Shown: positions 43,919 through 53,004 of the stretch, piece by piece
Position numbering within the stretch: position 1 is the stretch's first letter
Layout: every line of letters starts with the position of its first letter
The notes under the pieces: generated by a model
Seen by the model: the letters and a program-made list of their open reading frames with translations, nothing else
Told to the model about the DNA's origin: nothing
Databases searched by the model: none
Assembly: GCA_035626395.1 (NCBI GenBank)
Contig: DASPNR010000011.1
Coordinates: 158,504 to 222,503 of the forward strand
Direction: 5' to 3'
From: Candidatus Limnocylindrales bacterium
Lineage (GTDB): Bacteria; Desulfobacterota; Binatia; UBA1149; CAITLU01
Length of the DNA stretch: 64,000 bases
Position numbers and translations under genes: made by a program

Positions 43919-46567
43919 CTACGGCTGCACCGAAATGCTGCACGTCCCGGGGTTGGAGCGGAACGCATCGTAGGTGCGCCCGTTGTAATCGGTCTGCCCG
44001 TTGGGCGCCGGGGCCGGGATCGCCGCACTCTCGGTGACGTTGGTGACGCCGTAGGCGTGCTGATTCCAGATGCGCCGCGTCGGGAACCATTCCTGGAGCA
44101 AGGCTCCCCAGACGCCGACGCCGTTGGGATGGTCGTTGCCCTCCGAGCACGACGAGGAATCGTTGTTCGAGGGAACCAGGATCTCGGCGCTGCCGTCGTT
44201 GTCGGCATCGGCGATGGTGGGGCTCTCGATGCGCGTGCGGCTCGGGGAATTGTTCTTGAAGTAGACCGCGCCGTTGCGGCCGTCATAGACGCGCAAATGG
44301 CATTCGTCGTTGTAGGCGATTTCCCTGACGCCGTCCCCGTTGAAATCGAATGCGGCCGATGCCGTCACGCGGCTCGAATCGTCCTCGGTGACGCGCAGCC
44401 ATCCGTTGTGCAGGCACACGCAGTTGCCGCGCGCGCAGACGGCGCCCTCGGCGCACTCGTCGTCGCCCGCGCAGGTGGCGCCGGGCGCGCGCGCCGGGTT
44501 GCCCTGCAGCCCGCTGGCCGTGTCGACGAACGCATTGGGCCAAGCCGGGCATGCGGCCGAGACATCCTGGAGGTCGTGCGCCACGTAGCGTGTGCCGAAG
44601 GCGACGCCGATCTCGGGAAAGCCGTCGCCATCGAAGTCGTCGAGGACGGGGGCTCCGCCGTCGGTGCCCAGGCCGAAGTTGACGTTCCGCTGCAGGGCGC
44701 CGGTCTGCCCGTTCAGGATCAGCAGATGTCCCTCCGCGACGATCACGACCTCGGCCGTGCCGTCGAGCGGATTGTCGGGACCCGGCGCAAGCAACGGATC
44801 GGTGCCGAGAACGTCGCCGACGGCGCACAAGCCGTCGCGCTGCGCGTTGGGGATGGCGGCGGCGCCGTTGACGGTCTGGCCGTCCCAGACCACCGCGAGG
44901 CGTCCCTGGCAGAAGTCGCTCATGTCGCCGACCGCGCATTCGGCGATGGTCGAGACGCCCGAGGGCGGGTCGGGCATCGCATACACCGTGGTGCCGGCCA
45001 CGATCTCAAGCCGGGCGTCGCCCTGGATGTCGGCTACGCAGGAGATCGGTCCGAGCCCCTGCAGGCCGTTCATCAGGCTGCCGCTGAACTTGTCGACGAA
45101 GACGAGGTCGCCGTTGCCGTCGTGGCCGAGTGTGAAGGCGTGACGGCCGACGACGATCTCGGCAAAGCCCTCGTTGTCGAGGTTGGCCAGCGCCGGCGCC
45201 GGAGTGGCGTAGCTGCTCCACACGTTCGGGCCCGTCTCCGTGATCGGATTTCCGGTATTGCTCAGGATGGTCAGCCCGGAGTTCTCGTTCGCCACGACGA
45301 TCTCGGGCACGCCATCGCCGTCGAGGTCGCCGATGGCGGGAACCGACGTGGAATTGGCGGTCGCGTTCGTGCACGGGCAGCTCAGCGCCAGCGAGTCGCC
45401 CTCGTGCCAGACGGTCGAGCCGCAGGTGGCGAAGAAGTCGTTGCCCTTGCTCGGCCCGCCGCCGTGGATGGCGCGCACGACGCCGTTCAGCGAAATGTCC
45501 GAGTTGCAGTAGGAGAGGAAGACGATTTCGGGGAAGTCGAGCTCGTTGATGAAGCCGTCGCCGTTGTCGTCGTCGAGATTGGCGACGAGCGGCGTCGAGG
45601 ACACCTGCGAGGAGGCCGGAAATGGGGCGCCGGCGGCGTCGCGATTGGCGATGCCGGTTCCGCCCCATTGGATTTCGGCGACCGGAAGGACGCCGGCGAA
45701 CAGGAACGGCTCGTCGCACGCTTCGGGGCCCGCCACGCATCGATCGGCGACGCATTCATGGCCGGCCGGGCAGTCCCAGTCGTCCTGGCACGCGCACCAC
45801 GCATCGCCGCCGCCGGCATCCACGCAGCCGTCGCCGGCCGAGGGACTCTCGCATACGGTCGTTTCCACCGAGCCGCCGTCGGCGCCGCACTGCTGCAACT
45901 CGGTATCCGAGCAGGCAAGGGCATCGGGCGTGCAGACGTCGGCCACGCAGAGGCTGCCCGAGCAATGCTCGGCCTCGCTGCAGTCGCTCGAATCGGCGCA
46001 GCCGGTGCACAGCGGAATCGGATCGCCGGCCGGCGGCGCCACCGTGTTCGTGCAGTAGGTGGCGATCGCCGCCAGCAGATCGTCCGCGCTTCCCGCGCAG
46101 GCGCCTTTCTTTTCTGCTTTCGCCAGGGCGGCGATGAACTTCGCTTCGGCTATGTCGGTGCAGTCGGCGGGCGTATCGGATGCCTGGCATTGGAGCGCCG
46201 CCGCTGCGTACTTCGAAGCCGCCTTGCGCTTTCTTGCCTCGCAGGCGGTGGCGCCCGACGGGCCCGCCGCCGCCACGGCTGCCGGACAGGAAAGGACGCG
46301 CGGCTCGCACGTCGCGTAGGTGCCCGAGCAGCCCGGCCCGATCTTGATCAGCTTCTTTTCGAGCTTGCCGAGCTTCTTGGCCAGACACGCGGCTTCGTCG
46401 TAGGAGGCGTCGAGAAGCCCCTTGTTATGGCAGGAGATCGCGCCTTTCTCGGCCTTGCCGAGCGCGGCCAGCTTGGAGGCCGTGCACTTGTCGGAGGCCT
46501 CGGCCGGCGCGAGCAGAGCGGCGTGCACAACGATGCAGAACGTGGCCAGGAATGCGCGCTCGATCAT
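43919..46567 (-). CDS. Secreted FG-GAP/VCBS propeller protein with Cys-rich region
   Basis: 882 aa from the ATG at 46567, with AAGGAG six bases upstream. After the signal peptide, residues about 25-190 are Lys/Ala/Cys-rich helices. Residues 200-285 hold Cys repeats like those in eukaryote-type 'DxCP..H.CV' tags (CPAGHECVADRC). Residues about 300-882 carry at least four FG-GAP/VCBS calcium loops (DLDGDGVPEIVV, DFDGDGFPEIGV, DFNGDGVREIAY, DADNDGSAEILV), as in integrin-like beta-propellers. It is probably a surface adhesin. The long upstream open frame beyond 46567 lacks coding character. Confidence 0.82.
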   Translation of the reverse strand: MIERAFLATFCIVVHAALLAPAEASDKCTASKLAALGKAEKGAISCHNKGLLDASYDEAACLAKKLGKLEKKLIKIGPGCSGTYATCEPRVLSCPAAVAAAGPSGATACEARKRKAASKYAAAALQCQASDTPADCTDIAEAKFIAALAKAEKKGACAGSADDLLAAIATYCTNTVAPPAGDPIPLCTGCADSSDCSEAEHCSGSLCVADVCTPDALACSDTELQQCGADGGSVETTVCESPSAGDGCVDAGGGDAWCACQDDWDCPAGHECVADRCVAGPEACDEPFLFAGVLPVAEIQWGGTGIANRDAAGAPFPASSQVSSTPLVANLDDDNGDGFINELDFPEIVFLSYCNSDISLNGVVRAIHGGGPSKGNDFFATCGSTVWHEGDSLALSCPCTNATANSTSVPAIGDLDGDGVPEIVVANENSGLTILSNTGNPITETGPNVWSSYATPAPALANLDNEGFAEIVVGRHAFTLGHDGNGDLVFVDKFSGSLMNGLQGLGPISCVADIQGDARLEIVAGTTVYAMPDPPSGVSTIAECAVGDMSDFCQGRLAVVWDGQTVNGAAAIPNAQRDGLCAVGDVLGTDPLLAPGPDNPLDGTAEVVIVAEGHLLILNGQTGALQRNVNFGLGTDGGAPVLDDFDGDGFPEIGVAFGTRYVAHDLQDVSAACPAWPNAFVDTASGLQGNPARAPGATCAGDDECAEGAVCARGNCVCLHNGWLRVTEDDSSRVTASAAFDFNGDGVREIAYNDECHLRVYDGRNGAVYFKNNSPSRTRIESPTIADADNDGSAEILVPSNNDSSSCSEGNDHPNGVGVWGALLQEWFPTRRIWNQHAYGVTNVTESAAIPAPAPNGQTDYNGRTYDAFRSNPGTCSISVQP

Positions 46568-46725
46568 GTCCGACTCCTTGCAACGCCGGGGGAAGCGGCG
46601 GCGCCGGATGATGGACCGCGAACCGAATTGTGACAATTCCACCCATGCGGGTGACGCTGCGCATACGTTCTCGCCTCGGGTCCCGATCGTCCGCAAAGGA
46701 ACGACTCGGGACCCGACGTCGTTCG

Positions 46726-47850
46726 CTACTTGTTGTGGACGAGGATGCGCCCGGCGCCCACGAAGTAGTTGTGAAGCCCGCCGACCTCGATGTTGTAGAC
46801 GACCGGCGCGGCCCCGGAGTCCTCGAGCGGCGGCGCCGCCCGGAACAGATCGGTTGTCGCCACGGACACACGCTCGAGCTGCGGATTGCTCGCCGAGGCG
46901 CCGGCGCGGCGGCGCTGGGGCGCGACGTAGCCGGCGTAGAACGTGGACGCATCGACGCTGCGATTGAACGCCACGGCCACGCCTGCCTCGCCGCGCGAAA
47001 CGAGACGGTCGCCGACGGCCAGATCCCTTGCCTTGACCCATCCCCTGCCCTCGACGCGGAAGGGATGCTCGTCGGTGGTGCGGATGGTTTCGGTGCCGGC
47101 GCCGACCTCGCGCAGCGCCGTGCCGGGGCGCCGGTAGATGCGGGTGACCGGCTGCAGGACTTCCCTGCCCGCGGCCTCGTCGAAGGACCAGACGCGATCG
47201 CCGAGCGAGAGGTCGCGGATCGGGCGCGGGCCCTGCTCGGTGGAGACGATGGTGTCGCCGCGGAAACAGAAGCCGCCGTCGATGGGCACGCCGGTGATCT
47301 TGCAGGCTGGCTTGTCGCCGAAGGTGGCGATGAAAGCCTGCGTCTGCGTTTCATTGAACCCGAACAGCGTCGGCAGATCCTTGCCGCACGAGTAGGAGGC
47401 CGTCAGAACATCGGTGCCGCCGTCGAGGTCGCCGTCCTTGTCGTCGTCCTTGCCGGTGATGCTGCCGCTGCACGACTCGACGGCGGTGGGCGGAACGTCG
47501 AAAAAGGACGTCATGTTGGCCTCGTCCCAGGCCGCCGCCTCCACGACCACGAACGCCTTCTGCACCACCTTGGCCGATTTGGGTCCGACCTTGAACAGCT
47601 CCGGCTCCAGCAAGTACACCGCGAAGGCATCGTTCGCATGAACCGAGCCCCGGCAGAACATGGCGCCAAGATAGTAGGTGAAGGGAATGCTCGCGGCCCG
47701 GCCAATCCCCGCGAACTTGCCCTCGGCCTCGTTGTCGACGACGGTGGCCCCGAACTGAACGTGATCGGGACGCGGCTGCGCGGTTGCAGGCATGGCGGAA
47801 AGGCCCAGCACGGAGAGGGCAAGAGCAAGATTGCGGACGTTGTTTCGCAT
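46726..47850 (-). CDS. Secreted protein ending in a Hint (intein/Hedgehog-type) autoprocessing domain
   Basis: 374 aa from the ATG at 47850 (GAGGAG nine bases upstream). A signal peptide precedes about 170 residues of unrecognised mature domain, including the Asp-rich GKDDDKDGDLDGG. At Cys 195 a Hint domain begins (CFRGDTIVSTEQGPRPIRDL). It has the block-B Thr/His in TIRTTDEHPF, the block KARDLAVGDRL, and the C-terminal blocks VYNIEVGGLHNYFVGAG and ILVHNK. The catalytic Cys, the TxxH and the terminal His-Asn are all present. Only Lys follows the Asn, so there is no C-extein. This layout resembles Hedgehog and bacterial intein-like proteins rather than toxin-linked pretoxin-Hint proteins. Confidence 0.8.
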   Translation of the reverse strand: MRNNVRNLALALSVLGLSAMPATAQPRPDHVQFGATVVDNEAEGKFAGIGRAASIPFTYYLGAMFCRGSVHANDAFAVYLLEPELFKVGPKSAKVVQKAFVVVEAAAWDEANMTSFFDVPPTAVESCSGSITGKDDDKDGDLDGGTDVLTASYSCGKDLPTLFGFNETQTQAFIATFGDKPACKITGVPIDGGFCFRGDTIVSTEQGPRPIRDLSLGDRVWSFDEAAGREVLQPVTRIYRRPGTALREVGAGTETIRTTDEHPFRVEGRGWVKARDLAVGDRLVSRGEAGVAVAFNRSVDASTFYAGYVAPQRRRAGASASNPQLERVSVATTDLFRAAPPLEDSGAAPVVYNIEVGGLHNYFVGAGRILVHNK

Positions 47851-48002
47851 GACGGCAGGCTCCTCTGGATCGGATCGCGGGAGTGTCGAGGATCGGCGGA
47901 GCTGACACCACAAGGCGCGGGGCGGGCGCACCTGCGCGCTGCGATCGGGTCTTGGCGTCCAGGCCAATGACGGCGTTCCATCCGAAGCGCTGGATTCTCT
48001 TG

Positions 48003-48779
48003 CTATTCCAGCGAGGACGGCACTACCGCACGTCCGGCGCGTAGCTCATCGTACCACCAGTCGGCGAAGCCGTTACGGATCAGCCACTCGATGCGGTCGC
48101 CTCGCCATACGACCTTCTCGCGTTCATACGGCGACGGCGCATCGACGAACTTCTCGCGCACGGCATTCTTTACGAGCTCGAGGTCCTCGCGCACTGCCGG
48201 GATGTCGCGCATGCGCACGTTCCAGCGGCTGAGGTTGCGATGATCTTGCAGCGAAATCCCAAGAGCGCGCAGCGAGGTGAGGTGCGGGAACAAGGCGAAG
48301 TCCGCGATCGAAAGCGAGCCGCACAGGTACTCGCGTCCATCCAGCGCCTTCTCGAGCCGGCTCAGAACGATGCCGATGTCACGCATGCCGGCCTCGACCA
48401 GTCCCGGCGGCGGCTGGTCGTGTCGCTGCAGGGTCGGCCAGGTCCACAACGAGATGTCGTGGGTCAGCGCATCGATCAGGCCGTCCGCCAGACGCTCCCA
48501 GGCGCGCGCCTCGACTCGCACCGCGGGATCGGCCGGCAGCAGCGCAGGCTGCGGATAGCGGTGCTCGAGGTAGGCGACGATGTCGGAGGAATTGACGACG
48601 ATGAGCCCGTCATCATCGAGCACCGGCACCTCGCCGCGCGGATTGACCGCATGCAGGTCAGCGAGCTCGGAGACGGCCAGCGAGTCTTTGCGCTCGTAGT
48701 CGAGGTTCTTGTGCGACAGGACCAGACGCACCTTGCGGGCGAAGGGGCTGAACGGATTGTCGTAGAGGATTCTTGCCAT
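48003..48779 (-). CDS. Glutathione S-transferase family protein
   Basis: 258 aa from the ATG at 48779. The N-terminal thioredoxin-like domain starts MARILYDNPFSPFARKVR and has the cis-Pro in RGEVPVLDDDG and the glutathione-binding NSSDIVAYLE. The C-terminal domain is all-helical with LSIADFALFPHL. These are GST hallmarks. A Ser near residue 11 is the likely catalytic residue, since no Cys is present there. The substrate is unknown: possibly detoxification, dehalogenation or ring opening. It is monocistronic as far as can be seen. Confidence 0.88.
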   Translation of the reverse strand: MARILYDNPFSPFARKVRLVLSHKNLDYERKDSLAVSELADLHAVNPRGEVPVLDDDGLIVVNSSDIVAYLEHRYPQPALLPADPAVRVEARAWERLADGLIDALTHDISLWTWPTLQRHDQPPPGLVEAGMRDIGIVLSRLEKALDGREYLCGSLSIADFALFPHLTSLRALGISLQDHRNLSRWNVRMRDIPAVREDLELVKNAVREKFVDAPSPYEREKVVWRGDRIEWLIRNGFADWWYDELRAGRAVVPSSLE

Positions 48780-48845
48780 GGGTGGCCTCGCTTGTGAGAA
48801 CGGGCGCAGCACGGGGTTGGCATCTGCCGCTTGGCGGTACGCCGC

Positions 48846-49787
48846 TCAGCCGAGGAATACATTGTCTCCGTGCCACAGCAGTGCCTCGCGTGACGGCTGG
48901 TCGCGCTCGGCCTTCGGCACGTGGATCTCGCGCCCGTGCAGCGGGTAATAGGAACGGCCGTTCTCGAAATCCGCCTTCAGGCGCGAGCTGACCAGGAATC
49001 TGCGGTCGGCGTCGATCGTCACGTAGCCCTTGTCGAAGAGGCGGTGGATGTCCGAGCGCAGGAGCAGGCCGTTGCTGACGCGATGCTCGCCGTCGCGGGA
49101 GTAAGGCCGGATGTGCGCGGCCTCCAGCGCCGGCAGCGAGTGCTCACCGGTGATGGCGCAGGCACGCGCATAGGCGTCGGTGACGGCGATGCGAAAGATG
49201 CCCTGCCCTACGCGCGGCATCACCAGCGTCGGTTTGCCGTATCGCTCCTGCGGCGCGGCGTCGGCAACGAGCATCGGCTGCGCGAGCGCCGCGCCCGACT
49301 GCACTCGCGCCAGGCATTCGCGGTAGATGCGGGCGCCCTCGCCGCTCTGGAGCTCCTCGGCCTTGCCCTGCACGGTCTGTCCCTTCCAGTCGGCGGGACC
49401 GGCTATCCATTCGCTGCGCTCGAAGAACGCCGGCGATCCGATCATCAGGCAGCCGACGTTGTAGCGACCGGCGGCATCGCGACGGTCGCCGGGCCGGTAC
49501 TTCTCCAGGCGGAAGATCATTGCATCGAAGGTGGCCGCGCCGTTGCGCTCGCCGAAGGAATCCCAGGCCAGCCATGCCGGCAGCACCGAAGCGCTCGCGA
49601 AGATTCCGAACCCGCAGACGGCGTGGGCGTGCGCGGCCTTGAGCTTGAAAAAGACGGGCGTGCCCGGAGCGGTGCGGTGGAAGGTGGTGGCGCCGGAGGG
49701 CTGCCAGAAGTTCACTTCGTCCAGCGGCTGGCGGTCGCGCAGGAAGCTGTACCAGTCGAAGTCGGTGTTGAGGATGAGGCCTTGCAC
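48846..49787 (-). CDS. HNH endonuclease with N-terminal PUA/EVE-like domain (putative)
   Basis: 313 aa; the start is a GTG at 49787 without a clear ribosome site. The C-terminal part has the HNH core ALEAAHIRPYSRDG followed by VSNGLLLRSDIHRLFDKGYV, typical of the HNH_2-like nucleases. The N-terminal 140 residues (FWQPSGA...PGTPVFFKLKAAHAHAVCGFG) recall PUA-superfamily EVE/ASCH domains that read modified bases. With HNH, such domains occur in modification-dependent restriction enzymes. That identity is a fold-level inference. It lies 0.5-1 kb from the defence island but has the GC character of the core genome. Confidence 0.72.
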   Translation of the reverse strand: MQGLILNTDFDWYSFLRDRQPLDEVNFWQPSGATTFHRTAPGTPVFFKLKAAHAHAVCGFGIFASASVLPAWLAWDSFGERNGAATFDAMIFRLEKYRPGDRRDAAGRYNVGCLMIGSPAFFERSEWIAGPADWKGQTVQGKAEELQSGEGARIYRECLARVQSGAALAQPMLVADAAPQERYGKPTLVMPRVGQGIFRIAVTDAYARACAITGEHSLPALEAAHIRPYSRDGEHRVSNGLLLRSDIHRLFDKGYVTIDADRRFLVSSRLKADFENGRSYYPLHGREIHVPKAERDQPSREALLWHGDNVFLG

Positions 49788-49847
49788 CGACGGCGAGGAT
49801 AGCGGGCGGGGCGGGATAGGCCCAGGCGGTGCTGCACGACGAAGAGT

Positions 49848-50120
49848 TCAGCCGACGAACAGTGCTGCGGCCAGGGCGAGCAGCGCGAGAATGACGATCG
49901 TTCCGATCCAGGAACCGCTGCGGGTCTGGCCCCGCCGCCAGCCCTCCTGCTTGGTATATCCGATTCCCGTGCCCGGCACGGAGACGTTCACGCGCTTTCC
50001 GCGAGGTCCGATGCCGATCCGAAGACCGCGAGTGCCGCCGCTCACGCCCACACCTGACTTCGACAGTTTGACGCGAAAGCCGCCGCCGAGGTTGATGCTT
50101 CTGCGAAAGTTCCAGCCCAT
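49848..50120 (-). CDS. DUF4236 family small protein with C-terminal membrane segment
   Basis: 90 aa from the ATG at 50120. The N-terminal half has the DUF4236 pattern MGWNFRRSINLGGGFRVKLS, SGVGVS and GIGPRGKRVNVSVPGTGIGY. The C-terminus is one transmembrane helix (TIVILALLALAAALFV). The family function is unknown. It is the last gene of ordinary composition before the island. Confidence 0.85.
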   Translation of the reverse strand: MGWNFRRSINLGGGFRVKLSKSGVGVSGGTRGLRIGIGPRGKRVNVSVPGTGIGYTKQEGWRRGQTRSGSWIGTIVILALLALAAALFVG

Positions 50121-50276
50121 GGTGCGCCCTCGGCGACGATAGTCTGTCGTGGGCGGGGTTCATACAACTACGTGGCGGGCTCTGCGATGAGCGTGCCCAA
50201 TCCGTGTAAGGCGCCGTCTTTCGACGGCACTCGCCATCGACGAGCATCATCGCTCGCGAGCGCCGCCTCGGTGGCT
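50121..50276. other. Spacer at the left border of the accessory island
   Basis: No gene. A perfect 6-bp hairpin, GCCGTC-TTTC-GACGGC, lies at 50213-50228, downstream of the decayed helicase on its strand. It lacks a T tract, so it is only a possible terminator relic. No tRNA gene or attachment-site duplication was seen here. Confidence 0.35.
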
Positions 50277-50770
50277 TCAGGAAGACGTCGGATCTTCCGC
50301 GGCCGCATCAACAGCGCGGCGCCGGCGGATCATCACGGCGTCGAGCTCGGGCAGGTCCAGGCCCCCGTTGAACATGTCCACGGCGAAGACGACGTCGAGG
50401 TCCCCCCGGTGGCCAAGCGTACCAGAGACAGCGCGCGCGGATCGAAGGTGGTGGCGCCCGAGTGCACGGCGGCGGCACGCACATCAGCTGCCGCGAAGAA
50501 CTAGCGCATGGAATTCGCGTGGCGCTTGGAGACACAGAAAGCCAGCGTGCGTCGCTCGTCGCGGCGCGGCGGCTGTACTGATCGAGCGCATTGGCGGCGC
50601 GTGTCCGCGTGGCGACCGCCGTCTCCAGCTGGGTTTCATCGAAGCGTCCACTACGCTAGGGGATATTGGTGCAAGTCCACGTTGTCGGGCACGCCACAGT
50701 GGCCGAACGGCGCAAGCAGATTGCGGCAGATGCCCTCGGGAAAGTCGCAGCCGGTCGTCTTGCGAGACTA
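50277..50770 (-). pseudogene. Decayed superfamily-2 helicase remnant
   Basis: Reverse-strand translation in shifting frames gives pieces of one helicase C-terminal half. CRNLLAPFGHCGVPDNVDL (about 50665-50750) comes first, then RFDETQLETAVATRTRANAL and RRTLAFCVSKRHANSMR. A stop follows, then FFAAADVRAAAVHSG and DLDVVFAVDMFNGGLDLPEL, ending at a TGA at 50277. This order matches the RecA2 domain of restriction-type DEAD/DEAH helicases. At least two frameshifts and two in-frame stops are needed, so the gene is dead. It marks earlier defence-gene turnover at this site. Confidence 0.7.
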
Positions 50771-50809
50771 CGTACGCAGGAATACCTTTGCCCCGAGGGA
50801 CGGTGTTTC

Positions 50810-51043
50810 ATGGGAAGCAAGAGAAAGCGCCAGCCTGCCGCCTGGATCGAGTCGGTATGCTTGAAGTGCGGATGCTTGCTGCGGTACCGCAGCAACTGGT
50901 CGCATCCGCCTCGGGTCTGCGGATCTTGCCGCGCGCATATCGTGAATATGAATAAGCTAACAGGCTTGAGCGGCCTTCGTGCCAAGTTCGTGCAGGGTGG
51001 GTCTCCTGGAAGTAGTCGGACCGGCAGGCGGCGGCCGACATAG
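50810..51043 (+). CDS. Small zinc-ribbon protein (putative)
   Basis: 77 aa from the ATG at 50810, with GAGGGA about nine bases upstream. A basic N-terminus (MGSKRKRQPAAWI) is followed by a four-Cys ribbon: Cys 17 and 20, then Cys 37 and 40, with CLKCGCLLRYRSNW between. The tail is basic. Small zinc-ribbon proteins of this kind are common near mobile and defence genes and probably bind nucleic acid. It is the first candidate gene of the island's forward arm, 140 bases before the HARE-HTH gene. Confidence 0.5.
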   Translation: MGSKRKRQPAAWIESVCLKCGCLLRYRSNWSHPPRVCGSCRAHIVNMNKLTGLSGLRAKFVQGGSPGSSRTGRRRPT

Positions 51044-51183
51044 GTCGATTGGGCTTGCCCTAACACTGATGGCAACGCGACCGCGCAGTGCTTTTCTGAT
51101 TCGTCGTACCGGCGTTAGATTCCGTGCCGCACAATACGAAACCGGGGTGCGCTGCGTTTGACCAGATGTCTCAGGAGGCACAA

Positions 51184-51405
51184 ATGACGATTGCAGAGGC
51201 AGCAGAGCAGATACTTATCGCATCGCGTGAGCCGATGCATGCGGCCGCGATCGCAAAAGCTATCGCGGAGAAGGGGCTCTACGTTTTCCGAGCAAAGGAT
51301 CCAGGCAGCATGGTTGCTGGAGCTCTTTACAAGCGCATACAAACGCTGGGTGACGACTGTGCAGTGAAGAAAGTGGGGCCGAGCCAATTCACCGCACGCC
51401 GCTAG
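51184..51405 (+). CDS. HARE-HTH domain protein
   Basis: 73 aa. The ATG at 51184 follows a perfect AGGAGG by 5 bases and is preferred over an in-frame ATG at 51124. The sequence MTIAEAAEQILIASREPMHA, then KAIAEKGLYVF and DPGSMVAGALYKRI, is a HARE-HTH winged helix. That domain also occurs in the RNA polymerase delta subunit and in restriction and chromatin proteins, and has been proposed to sense modified DNA. The stand-alone form next to a phosphorothioation-associated gene is notable. It may regulate the operon or recognise modification (inference). Confidence 0.75.
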   Translation: MTIAEAAEQILIASREPMHAAAIAKAIAEKGLYVFRAKDPGSMVAGALYKRIQTLGDDCAVKKVGPSQFTARR

Positions 51406-51432
51406 TAGATTTTCGATCTGCTGGACTCCAAA

Positions 51433-52971
51433 ATGATCAACGAAGACGCGGCTTTCAATGTAGGTACCTGTGACGCCACGCAACGCGCCGATCTACTGCG
51501 CTCTCGTGCCAAAACTGCGATGCACCGGGACGTGTGTTCGCGGCCAATTGCCATCGCCCTCTCGGAAGGGTTGATCCATCGTGAATGCAGCGTCTTTGAT
51601 TACGGTTGCGGACGCGGTGCAGACATCCGCTTTCTGCGTAAGCAGAAGGTCGTTGTCGATGGCTGGGATCCGCATTACCGGCCGAATGTCGACCGTATAC
51701 CCGCAGATGTCGTCAATCTCGCCTACGTCCTGAACGTCATCGAAGACCCCAGTGAACGGAGTGAGACGCTAAGAACGGCGTACGAGCTTGCAAGGCAGCT
51801 GTTGGTCGTTAGCGTACGCGTCGATCGTGCGCTGGAGCCCGTCGCTGACCTCGCCGACGGCCATCTTACGCGAACGGGCACATTTCAAAAAATCTACGAC
51901 CAGACCGAGTTCGTGACCTATGTAACTGAAGTGCTCGGCGTAAAACCCCAGGTTGCAGCTCTTGGGATCGTGTACATTTTTAAAGACCCCGCTATCCAGG
52001 CTCGGTTCGTCGCCAATCGCGCATTCACGCGACGGCTAGAGTATCGAAGCGACCTTATCGCCGAATTCAAGGCGGACCGCATTGCGCGTCGGTATGTTCG
52101 GCGCGCACATGAACTGGGACGTGTGCCCTTGCCGGAGGAATTCTCTTCGTACGACGTTCTGTGTGAGCGATTCGGCTCTCCACAGCGCATCGAACGGTTG
52201 CTGCTCAGTCAAATCAACCGGGAAAGCTTTGAAGGGACGCGAGAACAGCGCAAGCACGACATCCTGACCTTTCTTGCCTCGCTGCGTCTACAACTGGTAC
52301 CGCTTCCGGCCGCGGCAGACTTACAGCGCACTGTCCGTGCAGACATTCGCGGCCTTTGGGGAAGTTACCAGCGTGCGTTGAAGGAGAGTGAACGATTGCT
52401 GTTCAGTCTCGGCAATGCCGACGTCGTGAGCAAGGCATGTCGGGAGGCGGGGGTCGGAAAGCTGTTGCCAGAAGACCTCTATTTTCATACCTCTGCTGAA
52501 AGCGATCTTCCCGCCGTATTGCGACTACTGCTTTGCGCCGCTCGATCGGTGACCGGCGACGTAGCCTACGACGTCGTCAAGGTCCGCCTGGACGGCCGCG
52601 CGATCTCGTTCCTCAAGTACAACGATTTTGATGGCGACCCGCATCCGACGCTGTTCTATAGCGTGCGCGTCTATCTGCCGCGCGCGTCATACCAGATCAG
52701 GCATTTTGGCAAGTCAGACAACCCGCCAATCCTCCATCGCAAAGACGCGCTCGTATTGCCTACCTACCCGTACTTTGGGCGGTTCCGTGAACTGACAGAG
52801 GCTGAGGTGAGTGCCGGCCTTCTCGATCGCCCCGATATCGGTATGCGCCGGCAATGGACCGAACTGCTAGCCCTGCGCGGCTTCCGCCTCGAAGGGCACG
52901 CGCTCAGGGCTATTACATCCGTGGAGTCGACGGCTGTGCGCACTCCTGGCAGGCTCGGTGGGAGGGCTTGA
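51433..52971 (+). CDS. DNA phosphorothioation-associated putative methyltransferase
   Basis: 512 aa from the ATG at 51433, 27 bases after the HARE-HTH gene. The N-terminal signature TAMHRDVCSRPIAIAL precedes a Rossmann SAM site, VFDYGCGRGADIRFL (DYGCGRG at 56-62). This combination matches the family annotated as 'DNA phosphorothioation-associated putative methyltransferase', often found in dnd clusters. The target base or protein is not established. The C-terminal 350 residues have no recognised domain but include an Asp-Gly motif set (RAISFLKYNDFDGDPHPTLF). Family membership is recalled from knowledge, not from a search. Confidence 0.8.
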   Translation: MINEDAAFNVGTCDATQRADLLRSRAKTAMHRDVCSRPIAIALSEGLIHRECSVFDYGCGRGADIRFLRKQKVVVDGWDPHYRPNVDRIPADVVNLAYVLNVIEDPSERSETLRTAYELARQLLVVSVRVDRALEPVADLADGHLTRTGTFQKIYDQTEFVTYVTEVLGVKPQVAALGIVYIFKDPAIQARFVANRAFTRRLEYRSDLIAEFKADRIARRYVRRAHELGRVPLPEEFSSYDVLCERFGSPQRIERLLLSQINRESFEGTREQRKHDILTFLASLRLQLVPLPAAADLQRTVRADIRGLWGSYQRALKESERLLFSLGNADVVSKACREAGVGKLLPEDLYFHTSAESDLPAVLRLLLCAARSVTGDVAYDVVKVRLDGRAISFLKYNDFDGDPHPTLFYSVRVYLPRASYQIRHFGKSDNPPILHRKDALVLPTYPYFGRFRELTEAEVSAGLLDRPDIGMRRQWTELLALRGFRLEGHALRAITSVESTAVRTPGRLGGRA

Positions 52972-53004
52972 GACAGAGTTCAACGTTTTCCAAAATGGAA
53001 CGTC

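Noticed and set aside
50121..50290. tRNA or attachment site at the island's left edge
   Set aside because: No cloverleaf, integrase gene or direct repeat matching the right border was found by eye.
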